Under the pieces are notes generated by a model. It did no database searches, was not told the origin of the DNA, and worked only from the letters and a program-made list of their open reading frames with translations. A program made the translations under genes and the position numbers. From NCBI GenBank assembly GCA_003152315.1, contig PLZV01000058.1, forward strand, positions 61,225 to 125,224: DNA of 64,000 nucleotides. Direction: 5' to 3'. Positions 43,366 to 52,887 of this stretch are shown piece by piece. Numbering within the stretch: the stretch's first letter is position 1; the number at the start of each line of letters is the position of its first letter. Source of the stretch: Verrucomicrobiota bacterium (GTDB lineage Bacteria > Verrucomicrobiota > Verrucomicrobiia > Palsa-1439).

Positions 43366-44609
43366 ACCAGCACGAGGTTGTGGATCGTGTCTGGTCCGGT
43401 CACCCCGTCAGCTTCGCGCTGCTGATCGAGCACGGACATCAGTTCATTGCGTACTATGACAGCGAACGTCAACTTACCGTCGCTGGCCGCGCGCTGGGCG
43501 GCGAGAACTGGACGCGCGTGAAGCCTCCCGGCGTCGTTACCGGTTGGGACAGCCACAATTACCTGCGGCTCGCACTCGATCGCGATGGTCGCCTGCATTT
43601 CTCCGGCAACATGCACGACGACCCACTCGTGTACTATCGGACACGCGAACCATTCGATGTCGGCACGCTGGAGCGTCTCAATCGCATGACCGGCGAGCGC
43701 GAGATTCACTGCACTTACCCGGTCTTCTTCAAGAGCGCGGATGGCAATTTGCTCTTCCGCTATCGCGACGGCCGCAGCGGAAGCGGAGGCGATATTTACA
43801 ACCAGTATGACTGCGCCGCCTGCACATGGCATCGTCTGCTCGATACGCCGCTGCTTGATGGCGAGGGCAAGCGCAGCGCCTACGCGATCGAGCCGGTCCT
43901 TGGCCCAGACGACCGCTTCCATCTCGTGTGGATGTGGCGCGACACGCCCGACTGCGCGACCAACCACGCGCTCTCGTACGCATGCAGCCGCGACTTTGTG
44001 CATTGGGAAGACAGCCGGGGCAAGCCGGTCCCGCTGCCCATCACGTTCGCCAATGGCCAGGTGATCGATGTCGCACGGCCCGCTCAGGGATTGATCAACA
44101 TGACCTTTAACCTCGGCTTTGATGCGGGAAAGCGTCCGGTTGTGGTCTATCACCGCTACGACGCGCAAGGCCACTCCCAGGTTTACGCCGTGCGACCGGG
44201 CGAAGAGGCGCGGCAAATCAGCGATTGGAATTTTCGGTGGTCGTTCTCGGGCCATGGTTCGATCCCGGCCGAGGTGACGCTGGGTCCGCCACGGCTGGCC
44301 CCGGACGGTGTTTTGCTTGTGGATTTCTGGACGAAAGCTGCCGGCGCGGGTCGTTGGCGGTTGAGTGAGCGCATCGAACAGTTACCGCCTGCACCACCGG
44401 TGTTGCCGGCGGAGTTAATGCGAGCGTCTGCCGGCAGGGAGGTGCAGATAGTCGTGGCGCGCGACCATGGCCACCGATGGGTCTTGCGTTGGGAAACGTT
44501 GCCCCGCTATCGCGACCAGGCGCGGGACACCTCGCCACCGCCGACGGAGTTGTGCTTGCATGAACTTCCCGACGAGGAAACCGAAACCGCTGTGCGTGTG
44601 GGATCATGA
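43362..44609 (+). CDS. Cytoplasmic BNR_4 propeller enzyme (GH145/PL42-like candidate)
   Basis: The protein has 415 residues. The start is TTG 43362, overlapping the GH154 stop as TTGA with TTGGAGGA upstream; no ATG fits, and the longer open frame lies in GH154. The family pattern is VWSGHPVSFALL, QFIAYYDSERQLTVAGR, GWDSHNYLRLALDRDG, FSGNMHDDPLVYYRT, then FRYRDGRSGSGGDIYN. This is the BNR_4-type seven-bladed propeller seen in rhamnosidases/lyases that act on rhamnose-alpha-1,4-glucuronate (GH145, PL42). His residues in DSHNY and GNMHDD are candidate active-site positions. No signal peptide, so it would act on imported oligosaccharides. Whether it hydrolyses or eliminates cannot be told. Confidence 0.7.
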   Translation: MNQHEVVDRVWSGHPVSFALLIEHGHQFIAYYDSERQLTVAGRALGGENWTRVKPPGVVTGWDSHNYLRLALDRDGRLHFSGNMHDDPLVYYRTREPFDVGTLERLNRMTGEREIHCTYPVFFKSADGNLLFRYRDGRSGSGGDIYNQYDCAACTWHRLLDTPLLDGEGKRSAYAIEPVLGPDDRFHLVWMWRDTPDCATNHALSYACSRDFVHWEDSRGKPVPLPITFANGQVIDVARPAQGLINMTFNLGFDAGKRPVVVYHRYDAQGHSQVYAVRPGEEARQISDWNFRWSFSGHGSIPAEVTLGPPRLAPDGVLLVDFWTKAAGAGRWRLSERIEQLPPAPPVLPAELMRASAGREVQIVVARDHGHRWVLRWETLPRYRDQARDTSPPPTELCLHELPDEETETAVRVGS

Positions 44610-46711
44610 ATGCAAGAGGCCATATAGTTTTTGCCGTGTGTTGCTCGTTTGTTTTCTCTTGGCCTTGCGAAGCGGCGCCCATTGTCCCCGATCAGAAGCC
44701 CGCGACGGCCGGGAACTTGCCGCCGGTGGCCGAGCGCATCGGGTCGGAGCCACTTTCGTTGTTGCGTCCGACCGCGACCACTACGGGGCGGCAAGCCACT
44801 GCGGAAGCTCCTCTGGTAATCACGCCGGAAACTGGGGTCTGGAATTTGTCGCCACACGATTCGCTCTACTTGAAGCTGCGCAATTCTGGCAAGGAGCGGG
44901 CGACGGTGTGGGCGCGGGCGGAAGAACCGGGAGCCACGGGTGTGACGGACAACGTGCGCACGGCAGTTGTGCTGGGGCCGGGAGAAACTGAAACGATGCG
45001 GCTGCGCTTGATGCGCCGTCCCGAAGATCCAACATATGCTCCTTTCAAGCCGTTCTTTATGTACTTCAAAAATATCAATGTCCGCGATAACACGGTCGAT
45101 CCAACGACGATCACGCGCGTTGTCGTCTGGCTGGACCATCCTGTTGCGAGACAAAACATTTTTGTTGAGTCGGTGACGGCGCAAGGAGACGGGGTTTCGA
45201 CTCCCATTCCATTCCTTCCATTTGTCGACAAGTACGGCCAGTACAGGCACACCGATTGGCCAGACAAAATCTACACGGACGCGGATTTCTCGGCCCGACT
45301 CCAGAAGGAAAAGGATGAGATGAGCGCCTATCCCGGCCCGGTGGACTGGGACCAGTGGGGCGGTTGGAAGAACGGCGCGAAGCAGGAAGCGACCGGGTTC
45401 TTCCACCCCAAAAAAGTGGATGGTAAATGGTGGTTGGTGGATCCTGATGGTTATCTTTTCTGGTCGTATGGCGCAACCGGAGTCAGCGCCGGCGGCGAAG
45501 GAACGCCCATCACCGGTAAAGAACAATGGTTCGCCGAATTGCCGTCACCTGACGGACCCTTTGGAGAATACTGGGGCCAGGGCCGAGGTGGGCGCTTCAT
45601 GTACTACCAGGGCGGCCAACCGTGGCACTCCTTCAGTTTCAGCAGCGCCAACGCCGAACGCAAGTACGGGAAGAATTGGCGTGTGGAAACCGCCGATTTC
45701 ATGCACGGACGCCTGCGCAACTGGGGCTTGAATTCGATGGGCAACTGGTCTGATCCGGTGGTCTACCTGCGTCACAAGACGGCGTACACCGTCGCGATTG
45801 CCTCCGGCGGACCGCAGTTGGAGCACATCCCGGATGTTTTCGATCCGACGTGGGTCGCGTCTGTAAATAATCGCATGGATCAAGAGCGAAACAAAACTGC
45901 TGGCGACCCGTGGAACATCGGTTATTTTGTGGACAATGAGTTGACCTGGGGCACGCAGCCCAGAGCGGCAAGGGTCGCGCAGGGTGCGCTCAAGGCAACG
46001 GCCACATCCGCTAGCAAACAGGTTTTTGTGGAGGACCTCAAGGCGAAGTATGGTGCCATCGCGGCGCTGAACACGGCATGGAGCACAAACTATCCCTCAT
46101 GGGAGGCGCTGCTCGAATCACGCACCTTGCCCAATCTACAGAACGCGCGGTTCACCGAGGATGCCGGCGACTTTGGCGAGAAGTTCGCCGATAAGTACTT
46201 CTCAACCGTCCGCGATGCCGTGAGGCGTGTGGCACCCAATAACCTCTATTTGGGTGTCCGCTTCAATGGCCACATTGATAAAGGCCTGATCCAAATTGCA
46301 GCCAGGTACTGCGATGTGATTTCTTACAACATTTACGAACTACCCAATGGGCGCTTGAATCAATACCGGGGTGTGGTGGACAAACCGTTTATCGTGGGCG
46401 AGTTCGGCGTTAGCAGCGATCTCGGGCAAATGCCGTGGCGGGGCCAGAAATCCACGGAGGAGGAGGGAGCGCGCCTTCAACCTCTCGAGGATTATTTGGC
46501 ACAGGCGTTTGTCCATCCGGCACTGGTGGGGGCGCACTTCTTTCAGTTCCGCGATCAGCCGCTCACCGGTCGCGCTGACGGCGAAGCGACGTTGCGCGGC
46601 TTTGTCAACACGGCCGATACCCCTCACTTCGACCTGGTGCAAGCGAACCGGCGAATCGCTTACAAACTCTATGAAACGCGCAACGCGAAACAGGCGCTTG
46701 AGGGACGATGA
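44606..46711 (+). CDS. Secreted GH50-like clan GH-A enzyme (beta-galactanase/agarase type)
   Basis: The protein has 701 residues: a signal peptide ending PCEAAP, an N-terminal beta-sandwich to about residue 210, then a TIM barrel. Acid/base Glu445 in GYFVDNELTWG and nucleophile Glu599 in FIVGEFG give the GH50 beta-agarase pattern, as do FHPKKVDGKWWLVDPDGYLF and RLRNWGLNSMGNWSDP. Characterised GH50 members cut agarose, but nothing else here points to agar. A beta-galactoside of arabinogalactan is the more likely target by context. It overlaps the BNR gene by ATGA. Specificity is uncertain. Confidence 0.75.
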   Translation: MNARGHIVFAVCCSFVFSWPCEAAPIVPDQKPATAGNLPPVAERIGSEPLSLLRPTATTTGRQATAEAPLVITPETGVWNLSPHDSLYLKLRNSGKERATVWARAEEPGATGVTDNVRTAVVLGPGETETMRLRLMRRPEDPTYAPFKPFFMYFKNINVRDNTVDPTTITRVVVWLDHPVARQNIFVESVTAQGDGVSTPIPFLPFVDKYGQYRHTDWPDKIYTDADFSARLQKEKDEMSAYPGPVDWDQWGGWKNGAKQEATGFFHPKKVDGKWWLVDPDGYLFWSYGATGVSAGGEGTPITGKEQWFAELPSPDGPFGEYWGQGRGGRFMYYQGGQPWHSFSFSSANAERKYGKNWRVETADFMHGRLRNWGLNSMGNWSDPVVYLRHKTAYTVAIASGGPQLEHIPDVFDPTWVASVNNRMDQERNKTAGDPWNIGYFVDNELTWGTQPRAARVAQGALKATATSASKQVFVEDLKAKYGAIAALNTAWSTNYPSWEALLESRTLPNLQNARFTEDAGDFGEKFADKYFSTVRDAVRRVAPNNLYLGVRFNGHIDKGLIQIAARYCDVISYNIYELPNGRLNQYRGVVDKPFIVGEFGVSSDLGQMPWRGQKSTEEEGARLQPLEDYLAQAFVHPALVGAHFFQFRDQPLTGRADGEATLRGFVNTADTPHFDLVQANRRIAYKLYETRNAKQALEGR

Positions 46712-46746
46712 GCGATGCCCATCCGCTTTCAACGGAGAAAGGATGA
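46708..46746 (+). CDS. Possible 12-residue coupling ORF before GH27
   Basis: ATG 46708 overlaps the preceding stop (ATGA) and encodes MSDAHPLSTEKG, ending at TGA 46744-46746, 4 bases before the GTG start proposed for GH27. The ORF contains the ribosome-binding region of GH27. It may keep ribosomes on the message, or be accidental. Confidence 0.2.
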   Translation: MSDAHPLSTEKG

Positions 46747-46750
46747 AGTG

Positions 46751-48025
46751 GTGAAACACGCAGTTCTAATTCTGGGGCTAGCCGCCAGTGCCGCTCTGGC
46801 TGCGGAGCAGCCGACATCGCCACCGATGGGGTGGAACAGTTGGGATTGTTTCGCGACAACGGTGACCGAGGCGCAGACGAAAGCGCAGGCGGATTTCATG
46901 GCGGAGAAACTTGCCCCTTACGGGTGGCAATACATCGTCGTGGACCACCAGTGGTATGATCCGGAGGCTGCGGGGTTCAAGTACCGGACAGGCGTACCAT
47001 TCACGATGGACGAGTGGGGACGTTGGGATCCGGCTACCAATCGATTTCCATCGGGTTTCCATGCGCTCGCCGATTACGTCCATGGCAAAGGTTTGAAATT
47101 CGGCCTCCATCTAATGCGCGGGATCCCGCGCCAGGCGGTCGAGCAGAACACGCCGATCAAAGGCACGCCGTTTCACGCGGCAGACATCGCGGACAAAACG
47201 AGTACGTGCTCGTGGTGTGTCGATATGTACGGCGTAGACATGACCAAGCCCGGCGCGCAGGAGTATTACGACTCGATTTTCGAGCGTTTCGCCAGTTGGG
47301 GGTTGGATTTTGTGAAAGTGGATGACCTGAGCCGTCCCTATCACAAGGCCGAAATCGAAGCGATCCGCAAAGCGATCGCCAAGACCGGGCGGCCAATGGT
47401 CTTCAGCACCTCGCCCGGTGAAACGCCAGTTGCGGAAGGCGAACACGTCCGGCAGTACGCCAACATGTGGCGCATCAGCGATGACTTCTGGGACAACTGG
47501 CCGCACTTGTTGGCGCAGTTCCAACGGTTGCAGGACTGGACGGCGTATCGAGAGCCGGGCCATTTTCCCGATGCCGACATGCTCCCGCTCGGGGTTATCG
47601 ACATGGGGAAACGCACAACCCATTTTACTCGCGACGAGCAGTACACACTCATGACGTTGTGGTGCATCGCCCGTTCCCCGCTCATCCTCGGATCTGATCT
47701 GACGAAGCTGGACGATTTCACTTTATCGCTCGTGACCAACGAAGAAGTGTTGGCCGTCAATCAGCGCAGCAGCGGCAATCACGAACTGTTTAACCACGAT
47801 GGCTTGGTCGCGTGGGTGGCTGACGTGGCGGATTCAACGGACAAGTACCTCGCCGTCTTCAACACGCGCGATGTGTCGGCGAAGGTGCCGGTGAAGCTGT
47901 CTGGCCCCTGTCGCGTGCGCGACCTTTGGCAAAAGAAAGACCTCGGCGAGATCAAAAATGAACTGACACCGGAAATCCCCTGGCATGGCGCCGGGCTTTA
48001 CCGGCTTTCGACAGGAGATAAGACG
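46751..48025 (+). CDS. Secreted GH27 alpha-galactosidase/beta-L-arabinopyranosidase, no own stop
   Basis: The GTG at 46751 follows GGAGAAAGGA and opens a signal peptide, KHAVLILGLAASAALA; ATG 46715 in frame would add an unlikely basic leader. GH27 features are PPMGWNSWDCF, the nucleophile Asp in FVKVDDLSRP and the acid/base Asp in RISDDFWDNW. The first-strand motif reads VVDHQW instead of the DD of eukaryotic alpha-galactosidases. Family members remove alpha-galactose or beta-L-arabinopyranose, both found on arabinogalactans. The C-terminal sandwich ends in GAGLYRLS, where a stop is expected, but the frame runs on through 48025 into the GH51 signal peptide. The gene therefore appears fused in frame to the next. 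Confidence 0.82.
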
Positions 48026-50455
48026 ATGAAACCATTGGTGCTGGCATTGGGAATGACGGCGGCTTCCGCTTTGGCGCAGGAAGTGTCATTGACGGTAGAC
48101 GTGGATAAACCGGGTGTAAAGGTCAGCCCGATGTTGTACGGGATTTTCTTCGAGGAGATCAACCGGGCCGGCGATGGCGGCATCTACGCGGAGATGATCC
48201 AGAATCGCTCGTTCGAGGACGCCACCGAACCCATCGGGTGGACGCTGGTGAAGGACGGCGAAGGCAGCATGTCACTGGACAGAAGCCAGCCACTCAATGC
48301 CAACAATCCGACGAGCCTCAAACTTGAAATCATCAAAGGCCGTGTTGGCATTGCCAACGACGGCTTCCGCGGTGGGCCACTGAAGCGGCCGGATGATCCG
48401 GGGCGAATGGAAGATTGGCAACAAAAGTTCGAGAAGACGACCGGCGGTCTCAACATCGAGAGCGGCAAGAAGTATGATTTGACGTTGTACGCCCGCGGCA
48501 CCGGTGGTCTCACTGCTTCGCTGGAAAGCAAGGACGGCAAGACGCTGGCGACCGGGACGGTGTCCGGCCTCGACTCGAAATGGAAAAAGTTCAGCGTCAC
48601 GCTTAAGGCGAACGCTTCTGACGCGGGCGCGCGTTTCGTGCTGACCGGCAAGCAGTCTGGTACGGCTTGGCTCGACATGGTGTCACTGTTTCCGCACGAG
48701 ACTTGGAAAGGACACGGTCTGCGCGCCGATCTCATGGAAACCATCGCGGCGATTCATCCGGCCTTTGTGCGCTTTCCCGGTGGGTGCTTCGTCGAGGGCG
48801 ACCGCCTCTCAGAGGCCACGCGATGGAAAAAAACCATCGGGGACCCGGCCGAACGCCCGGGCCATTGGAATCTGTGGCACTACCAATCCACCGACGGGTT
48901 GGGTTTTCACGAGTATCTGCAAATGTGCGAAGACCTTGGCGCAGAACCGTTGTTCGTCATTAATTGCGGCATGTCGCATCAAGAGCAGCGAAGATCCGAC
49001 TTCAACCAGCCAGTGCCGCCCGATCCCGAATATGTTCAAGACGCGCTCGACGCCATCGAATACGCCAACGGCCCGGTCACGAGCCAGTGGGGCGCGTTGC
49101 GCGCCAAGGCCGGTCACCCCGCGCCGTTCAATCTAAAATACATGGAGATCGGCAACGAAAACGGTGGGCCACTGTACCATGAGCGCTACGCGCTGTTTTA
49201 CGATGCGATCAAAGCGAAGTATCCCGACTTCAATCTTATTGCGTGCGACTGGAAGGGCGTGCCAAAGAATCGTCCGCTGGACCTGATCGACTCGCACTCG
49301 TACAGCACGCCCCAGGCGTTTCGTAACATGGCAACCCGTTATGACCGCTACGGCCGCAATGGTCCGAAAGTTTACTTTGGCGAGTACGCGGTGACCAAGG
49401 AGTGCGGCAACGGAAATCTGCGAGCGGCCGTCGCCGAGGCAGCATTCATGACCGGCTTGGAACGCAACAGCGACGTGGTACTGATGTCCTCGTATGCTCC
49501 GCTGTTGGTCAACCCGCCGTGGAGGACGTGGAATCCCAACGCCATCGTTTTCGATCAAGCGCGCGTCTACGGCACACCATCGTACTGGGTGCAGGCGATG
49601 TTCGGAGCGAACCACTCCGACCGCGTGTTGCCGGTGGAGATGGAAGGACCGCCGCCACCGGTGGAAGGCGCGCGCGGTATGATCGGCGTGGGCACATGGG
49701 AGACGCAGGCGGAGTACAAGGACATCCAGGTCACGCAGGGCAGCAACACACTGTTCGCGGGCGATTCTTTCCAGGATACCAACGGCTGGAAGATGACCCG
49801 CGGTGATTGGACGGTTGTCGACGGCGCGCTCCGCCAGACCAGCGGGGAGACCGATGTCCGCGCCATTGCCGGCGACGAGTCGTGGAGCGATTACACCTAC
49901 ACGCTCAAAGCGCGCAAGCTCGGCGGCAACGAAGGTTTCCTCATCCTCTTCTCGACGCGAGGTGGCGAGAAGAGTTGGTGGAATCTGGGCGGTTGGGGCA
50001 ACACCGGGGACCGCATCGAAGCGGCCGGGATCAGCACCGACCAAATTCCCGGCCACATCGAAACCGGACGCTGGTACGACATCCGCATCGAGCTCAAAGG
50101 CCAAACCGTGCGTTGTTACCTGGACGGCAAACTCATCCACGACGTGACCCGCGTCGCGCCCAAGTCGCTGTTTGCCGTTGCCGGACGCGCCAACACGGGC
50201 GAGATCATTCTCAAGCTGGTCAATGCCGGCAACCAGTCCCAACCCACCACGATCCGCCTGTACGGCGCGGGGCGAGTGTCACCTACCGGCAAGGCCATCG
50301 TGCTGAGTTCCGATAGCGCGACTGACGAAAACTCGTTTGGCGAGCCGACCAAGGTTTCGCCCCGGGTCGAAACCATCCAGAATGCGGGCGCGACGTTCAC
50401 CCGCACGCTTCCCGGCAACTCCGTTACCATCCTGCGACTGCAAGCGGCGCAGTGA
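48026..50455 (+). CDS. Secreted GH51 alpha-L-arabinofuranosidase with inserted lectin-like domain
   Basis: ATG 48026 has AGGAGA upstream and starts a new signal peptide (MKPLVLALGMTAASALA), so 809 residues are probably made from here, although the frame is continuous with GH27. Residues 18-60 begin as SPMLYGIFFEEINRAGDGG. A carbohydrate-binding sandwich lies at about 70-215. The barrel carries acid/base Glu377 (EIGNENGG) and nucleophile Glu near 453 (VYFGEYAV). At about 549-708 the domain homologous to the 22605 protein is inserted. The C-terminal sandwich resumes with SLFAVAGR. The enzyme releases alpha-L-arabinofuranose from arabinan or arabinogalactan. It resembles the longer plant/Bacteroides GH51 branch rather than the short bacterial type encoded at 55340. 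Confidence 0.87.
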   Translation: MKPLVLALGMTAASALAQEVSLTVDVDKPGVKVSPMLYGIFFEEINRAGDGGIYAEMIQNRSFEDATEPIGWTLVKDGEGSMSLDRSQPLNANNPTSLKLEIIKGRVGIANDGFRGGPLKRPDDPGRMEDWQQKFEKTTGGLNIESGKKYDLTLYARGTGGLTASLESKDGKTLATGTVSGLDSKWKKFSVTLKANASDAGARFVLTGKQSGTAWLDMVSLFPHETWKGHGLRADLMETIAAIHPAFVRFPGGCFVEGDRLSEATRWKKTIGDPAERPGHWNLWHYQSTDGLGFHEYLQMCEDLGAEPLFVINCGMSHQEQRRSDFNQPVPPDPEYVQDALDAIEYANGPVTSQWGALRAKAGHPAPFNLKYMEIGNENGGPLYHERYALFYDAIKAKYPDFNLIACDWKGVPKNRPLDLIDSHSYSTPQAFRNMATRYDRYGRNGPKVYFGEYAVTKECGNGNLRAAVAEAAFMTGLERNSDVVLMSSYAPLLVNPPWRTWNPNAIVFDQARVYGTPSYWVQAMFGANHSDRVLPVEMEGPPPPVEGARGMIGVGTWETQAEYKDIQVTQGSNTLFAGDSFQDTNGWKMTRGDWTVVDGALRQTSGETDVRAIAGDESWSDYTYTLKARKLGGNEGFLILFSTRGGEKSWWNLGGWGNTGDRIEAAGISTDQIPGHIETGRWYDIRIELKGQTVRCYLDGKLIHDVTRVAPKSLFAVAGRANTGEIILKLVNAGNQSQPTTIRLYGAGRVSPTGKAIVLSSDSATDENSFGEPTKVSPRVETIQNAGATFTRTLPGNSVTILRLQAAQ

Positions 50456-50461
50456 ACCTTT

Positions 50462-52867
50462 ATGAAGAGCCACCGCACTCCCTCATTCATTTTGAGTACA
50501 GCACTTGCCGGTCTAACAGTTGGCCTTGCTCCAGCCCTGCCGTCGCTGGCTTCCGTCGCGGGCAAGGTGGACAAAGGGGCGCAGGGCATCACATTAAACG
50601 GCGCGGCAGGCGTCACGCGGGTGGAGATCTGGAGTGATCGCATTGTTCGCGTGACACATTTGCCCGTGGCGCCAGCGCCATTGCCGGCGAGTCTTTCCAT
50701 CATCGCCCGGCCCACGAAGGTGAAATGGAAGTTCGCCGACAAAGTAGATGAAGTCGTGCTAACCACGGCGCTGGTGCAGGTCCGTGTGGACAAGACAACC
50801 GGGCAGGTCCGGTTCCTCGACGAAAAAGGCTTGCTGATACTGAGCGAGACGTCGAATGGCACGTCGTTAACACCTGTGAGTGTCGGCAGCGCGAAGGAGA
50901 CGCTGGCTGTGGCGCAACGGTTCATGCTCGATTCCGGTGAGGCGATCTACGGCCTCGGTCAGCATCAGAACGGTGTGATGAATTACGTCGGTAGCACCGT
51001 GCAGCTTCTACAGAAGAACATGGAAGTGAGTGTGCCCGTGCTGCTTTCCTCCAAGGGCTACGCCGCGCTGTGGGACAACCCGGCAGTTGCGGACGTGGAT
51101 GTGGGTCAGACCGACAAAGGCACGCTCACGTGGAAGTCGGAGGCCGGCTCCGGCGTAGACTACTATTTCATCCAAGGCCCCGAGCCCGATCAGGCCATCG
51201 CCGGTTATCGCTGGCTCACAGGCGCGGCACCGATGATGGGGAAATGGGGCTGGGGCTTCTGGCAATGCCGGGAGCGATACAAGAGTCAGGACGAATTGCT
51301 CGGTGTCGTCGCCGAGTATCGCAGGCGGGGCATCCCGCTGGATGGCGTCATCCAGGATTGGCAATACTGGCCACCGCTTGACCAGCAAACGGCCAAGGAC
51401 GGCTGGGGTTCGCATGAGTTCGACCCGGCCCGCTACCCGGACCCGGCGGCGATGGTCAGGAGTCTCCACCAACAGAATGTTCACCTGCTCATCTCGGTCT
51501 GGCCGAAGTTCGACGTGACCGACTCCGGCGCCAGCATTCCCAATCTGCAGGCATTGGAAGTGATCAATGGGGCGTTCGGCCCGGCGATTCCTTACGTCTA
51601 TCCGAAGGGCCAAGGCAAATGGTATGACCCCTTCAACGACAAGGCGCGCGGCGTTTATTGGAAACAGATTTCCACGCATCTGGCCTCGCTCGGCATTGAC
51701 GGCTGGTGGTTGGACGCATCGGAGGCCGAGCTTAGCGGAAAGTGGGGAGAGTTCCGGGACTTCACCACTGCCAAAGGCTCCGGCGCCCTTGTGTTCAACG
51801 CCTATCCGCTCGAACACACGCGGGCGGTTTACGAGGGCCAGCGCGCCGAGACTTCGGCCAAGCGCGTGTTCATTCTTACCCGGTCCGCCTACGCAGGCCA
51901 GCAACGCAATGCGGCGGTCACCTGGTCGGGCGACATCAACGGCACTTGGGAAGTTTTTCGAAAACAAATCCCGGCTGGACTCAACTTCACTGCCAGCGGC
52001 ATTCCTTATTGGAACACGGACATCGGCGGTTTCTTCGTCAAAGACGCCGCCGACCCGAAGTATGCCGAGCTGTTCACGCGCTGGTTCCAGTTCGGCGCAT
52101 TCAATCCGATGTTCCGCGTTCACGGCACCAACAAGCCGAAGGAAGTCTGGCGGTTTGACAGTGCGACCCAGGAGATCCTGACGGATTACATCAACCTGCG
52201 TTATCACCTGCTGCCCTACATCTACTCGGTGTCATGGATGGTGACGCACAATGGCTACACGATGATGCGACCGTTGGTGATGGATTTTCGAGCCGATGCA
52301 CAGGTGCAGGCGATTGCCGATCAATTTATGTTTGGTCCGGCGCTGCTCGTGAATCCCGTTACGCAACCAGCGGCGCAATCGCGCAGCGTCTATCTGCCGG
52401 TGGGGACGAAATGGGCTGATTTCTGGACTGGCAAGACTTACGAAGGTGGACAAACCATCGAAGCCGCCGCCGGTATCGAGACCGTGCCGCTCTTCGTGAA
52501 AGCGGGCTCGATTCTGCCCTACGGCCCTGTAATTCAATACGCGGCGGAACCTGCCGATCCGGTTGAGCTGCGCGTCTATCGCGGCGCGGACGGCAGTTTT
52601 ACGCTCTACGAGGACGAAGGGGACGGCTACAATTACGAGAAGGGTGCTTACGCGACGATCCCGATCCGCTGGGACGAGAAGAAGCAGGCGTTGACCATCG
52701 GTGCGCGCCAGGGCGTGTTTCCTGGCATGGTCCGCGAGCGCACCTTCCGCATCATCTTGGTATCAGAGGAACGCGGCACCGGGATCGTGTCCACGCGAAC
52801 GGTAGATGCCGAGGTGAAGTATTACGGAAGAGAGATTACGTGGCAGAGAGCAGCCCAACAACCATGA
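50462..52867 (+). CDS. Secreted GH31 alpha-xylosidase/alpha-glycosidase
   Basis: The protein has 801 residues. ATG 50462 lies 6 bases after the GH51 stop, and the signal peptide ends near residue 31. The N-terminal sandwich contains GEAIYGLGQHQNG. The barrel has the nucleophile Asp (about 417) in WWLDASEAE and the acid/base Asp (about 490) in WSGDINGTW; GWGFWQCRERYKSQDE and GVIQDWQYW resemble the alpha-xylosidase branch. Two C-terminal sandwich domains follow. The family removes alpha-xylose, alpha-glucose or alpha-galactose. Substrate not determined; alpha-linked caps on plant glycans would suit the operon. Confidence 0.85.
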   Translation: MKSHRTPSFILSTALAGLTVGLAPALPSLASVAGKVDKGAQGITLNGAAGVTRVEIWSDRIVRVTHLPVAPAPLPASLSIIARPTKVKWKFADKVDEVVLTTALVQVRVDKTTGQVRFLDEKGLLILSETSNGTSLTPVSVGSAKETLAVAQRFMLDSGEAIYGLGQHQNGVMNYVGSTVQLLQKNMEVSVPVLLSSKGYAALWDNPAVADVDVGQTDKGTLTWKSEAGSGVDYYFIQGPEPDQAIAGYRWLTGAAPMMGKWGWGFWQCRERYKSQDELLGVVAEYRRRGIPLDGVIQDWQYWPPLDQQTAKDGWGSHEFDPARYPDPAAMVRSLHQQNVHLLISVWPKFDVTDSGASIPNLQALEVINGAFGPAIPYVYPKGQGKWYDPFNDKARGVYWKQISTHLASLGIDGWWLDASEAELSGKWGEFRDFTTAKGSGALVFNAYPLEHTRAVYEGQRAETSAKRVFILTRSAYAGQQRNAAVTWSGDINGTWEVFRKQIPAGLNFTASGIPYWNTDIGGFFVKDAADPKYAELFTRWFQFGAFNPMFRVHGTNKPKEVWRFDSATQEILTDYINLRYHLLPYIYSVSWMVTHNGYTMMRPLVMDFRADAQVQAIADQFMFGPALLVNPVTQPAAQSRSVYLPVGTKWADFWTGKTYEGGQTIEAAAGIETVPLFVKAGSILPYGPVIQYAAEPADPVELRVYRGADGSFTLYEDEGDGYNYEKGAYATIPIRWDEKKQALTIGARQGVFPGMVRERTFRIILVSEERGTGIVSTRTVDAEVKYYGREITWQRAAQQP

Positions 52868-52887
52868 CCCGAAAGGTGATGCAATGA
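52864..52887 (+). CDS. Possible 7-residue coupling ORF between GH31 and GH2
   Basis: The reading ATG ACC CGA AAG GTG ATG CAA TGA overlaps the GH31 stop at its start and the GH2 start at its end, both as ATGA. It would bridge the 16-base gap by continuous translation and contains the AAAGG ribosome-binding site of GH2. It is very short, so chance is possible. Confidence 0.2.
   Translation: MTRKVMQ

Noticed and set aside
23341..46711. An algal (ulvan or agar) degradation island, suggested by the BNR and GH50-like proteins
   Set aside because: No sulfatases are present, and the GH43_24, GH30_5, GH154, GH51 and rhaM set fits plant arabinogalactan better. It is kept only as an alternative for single enzymes.
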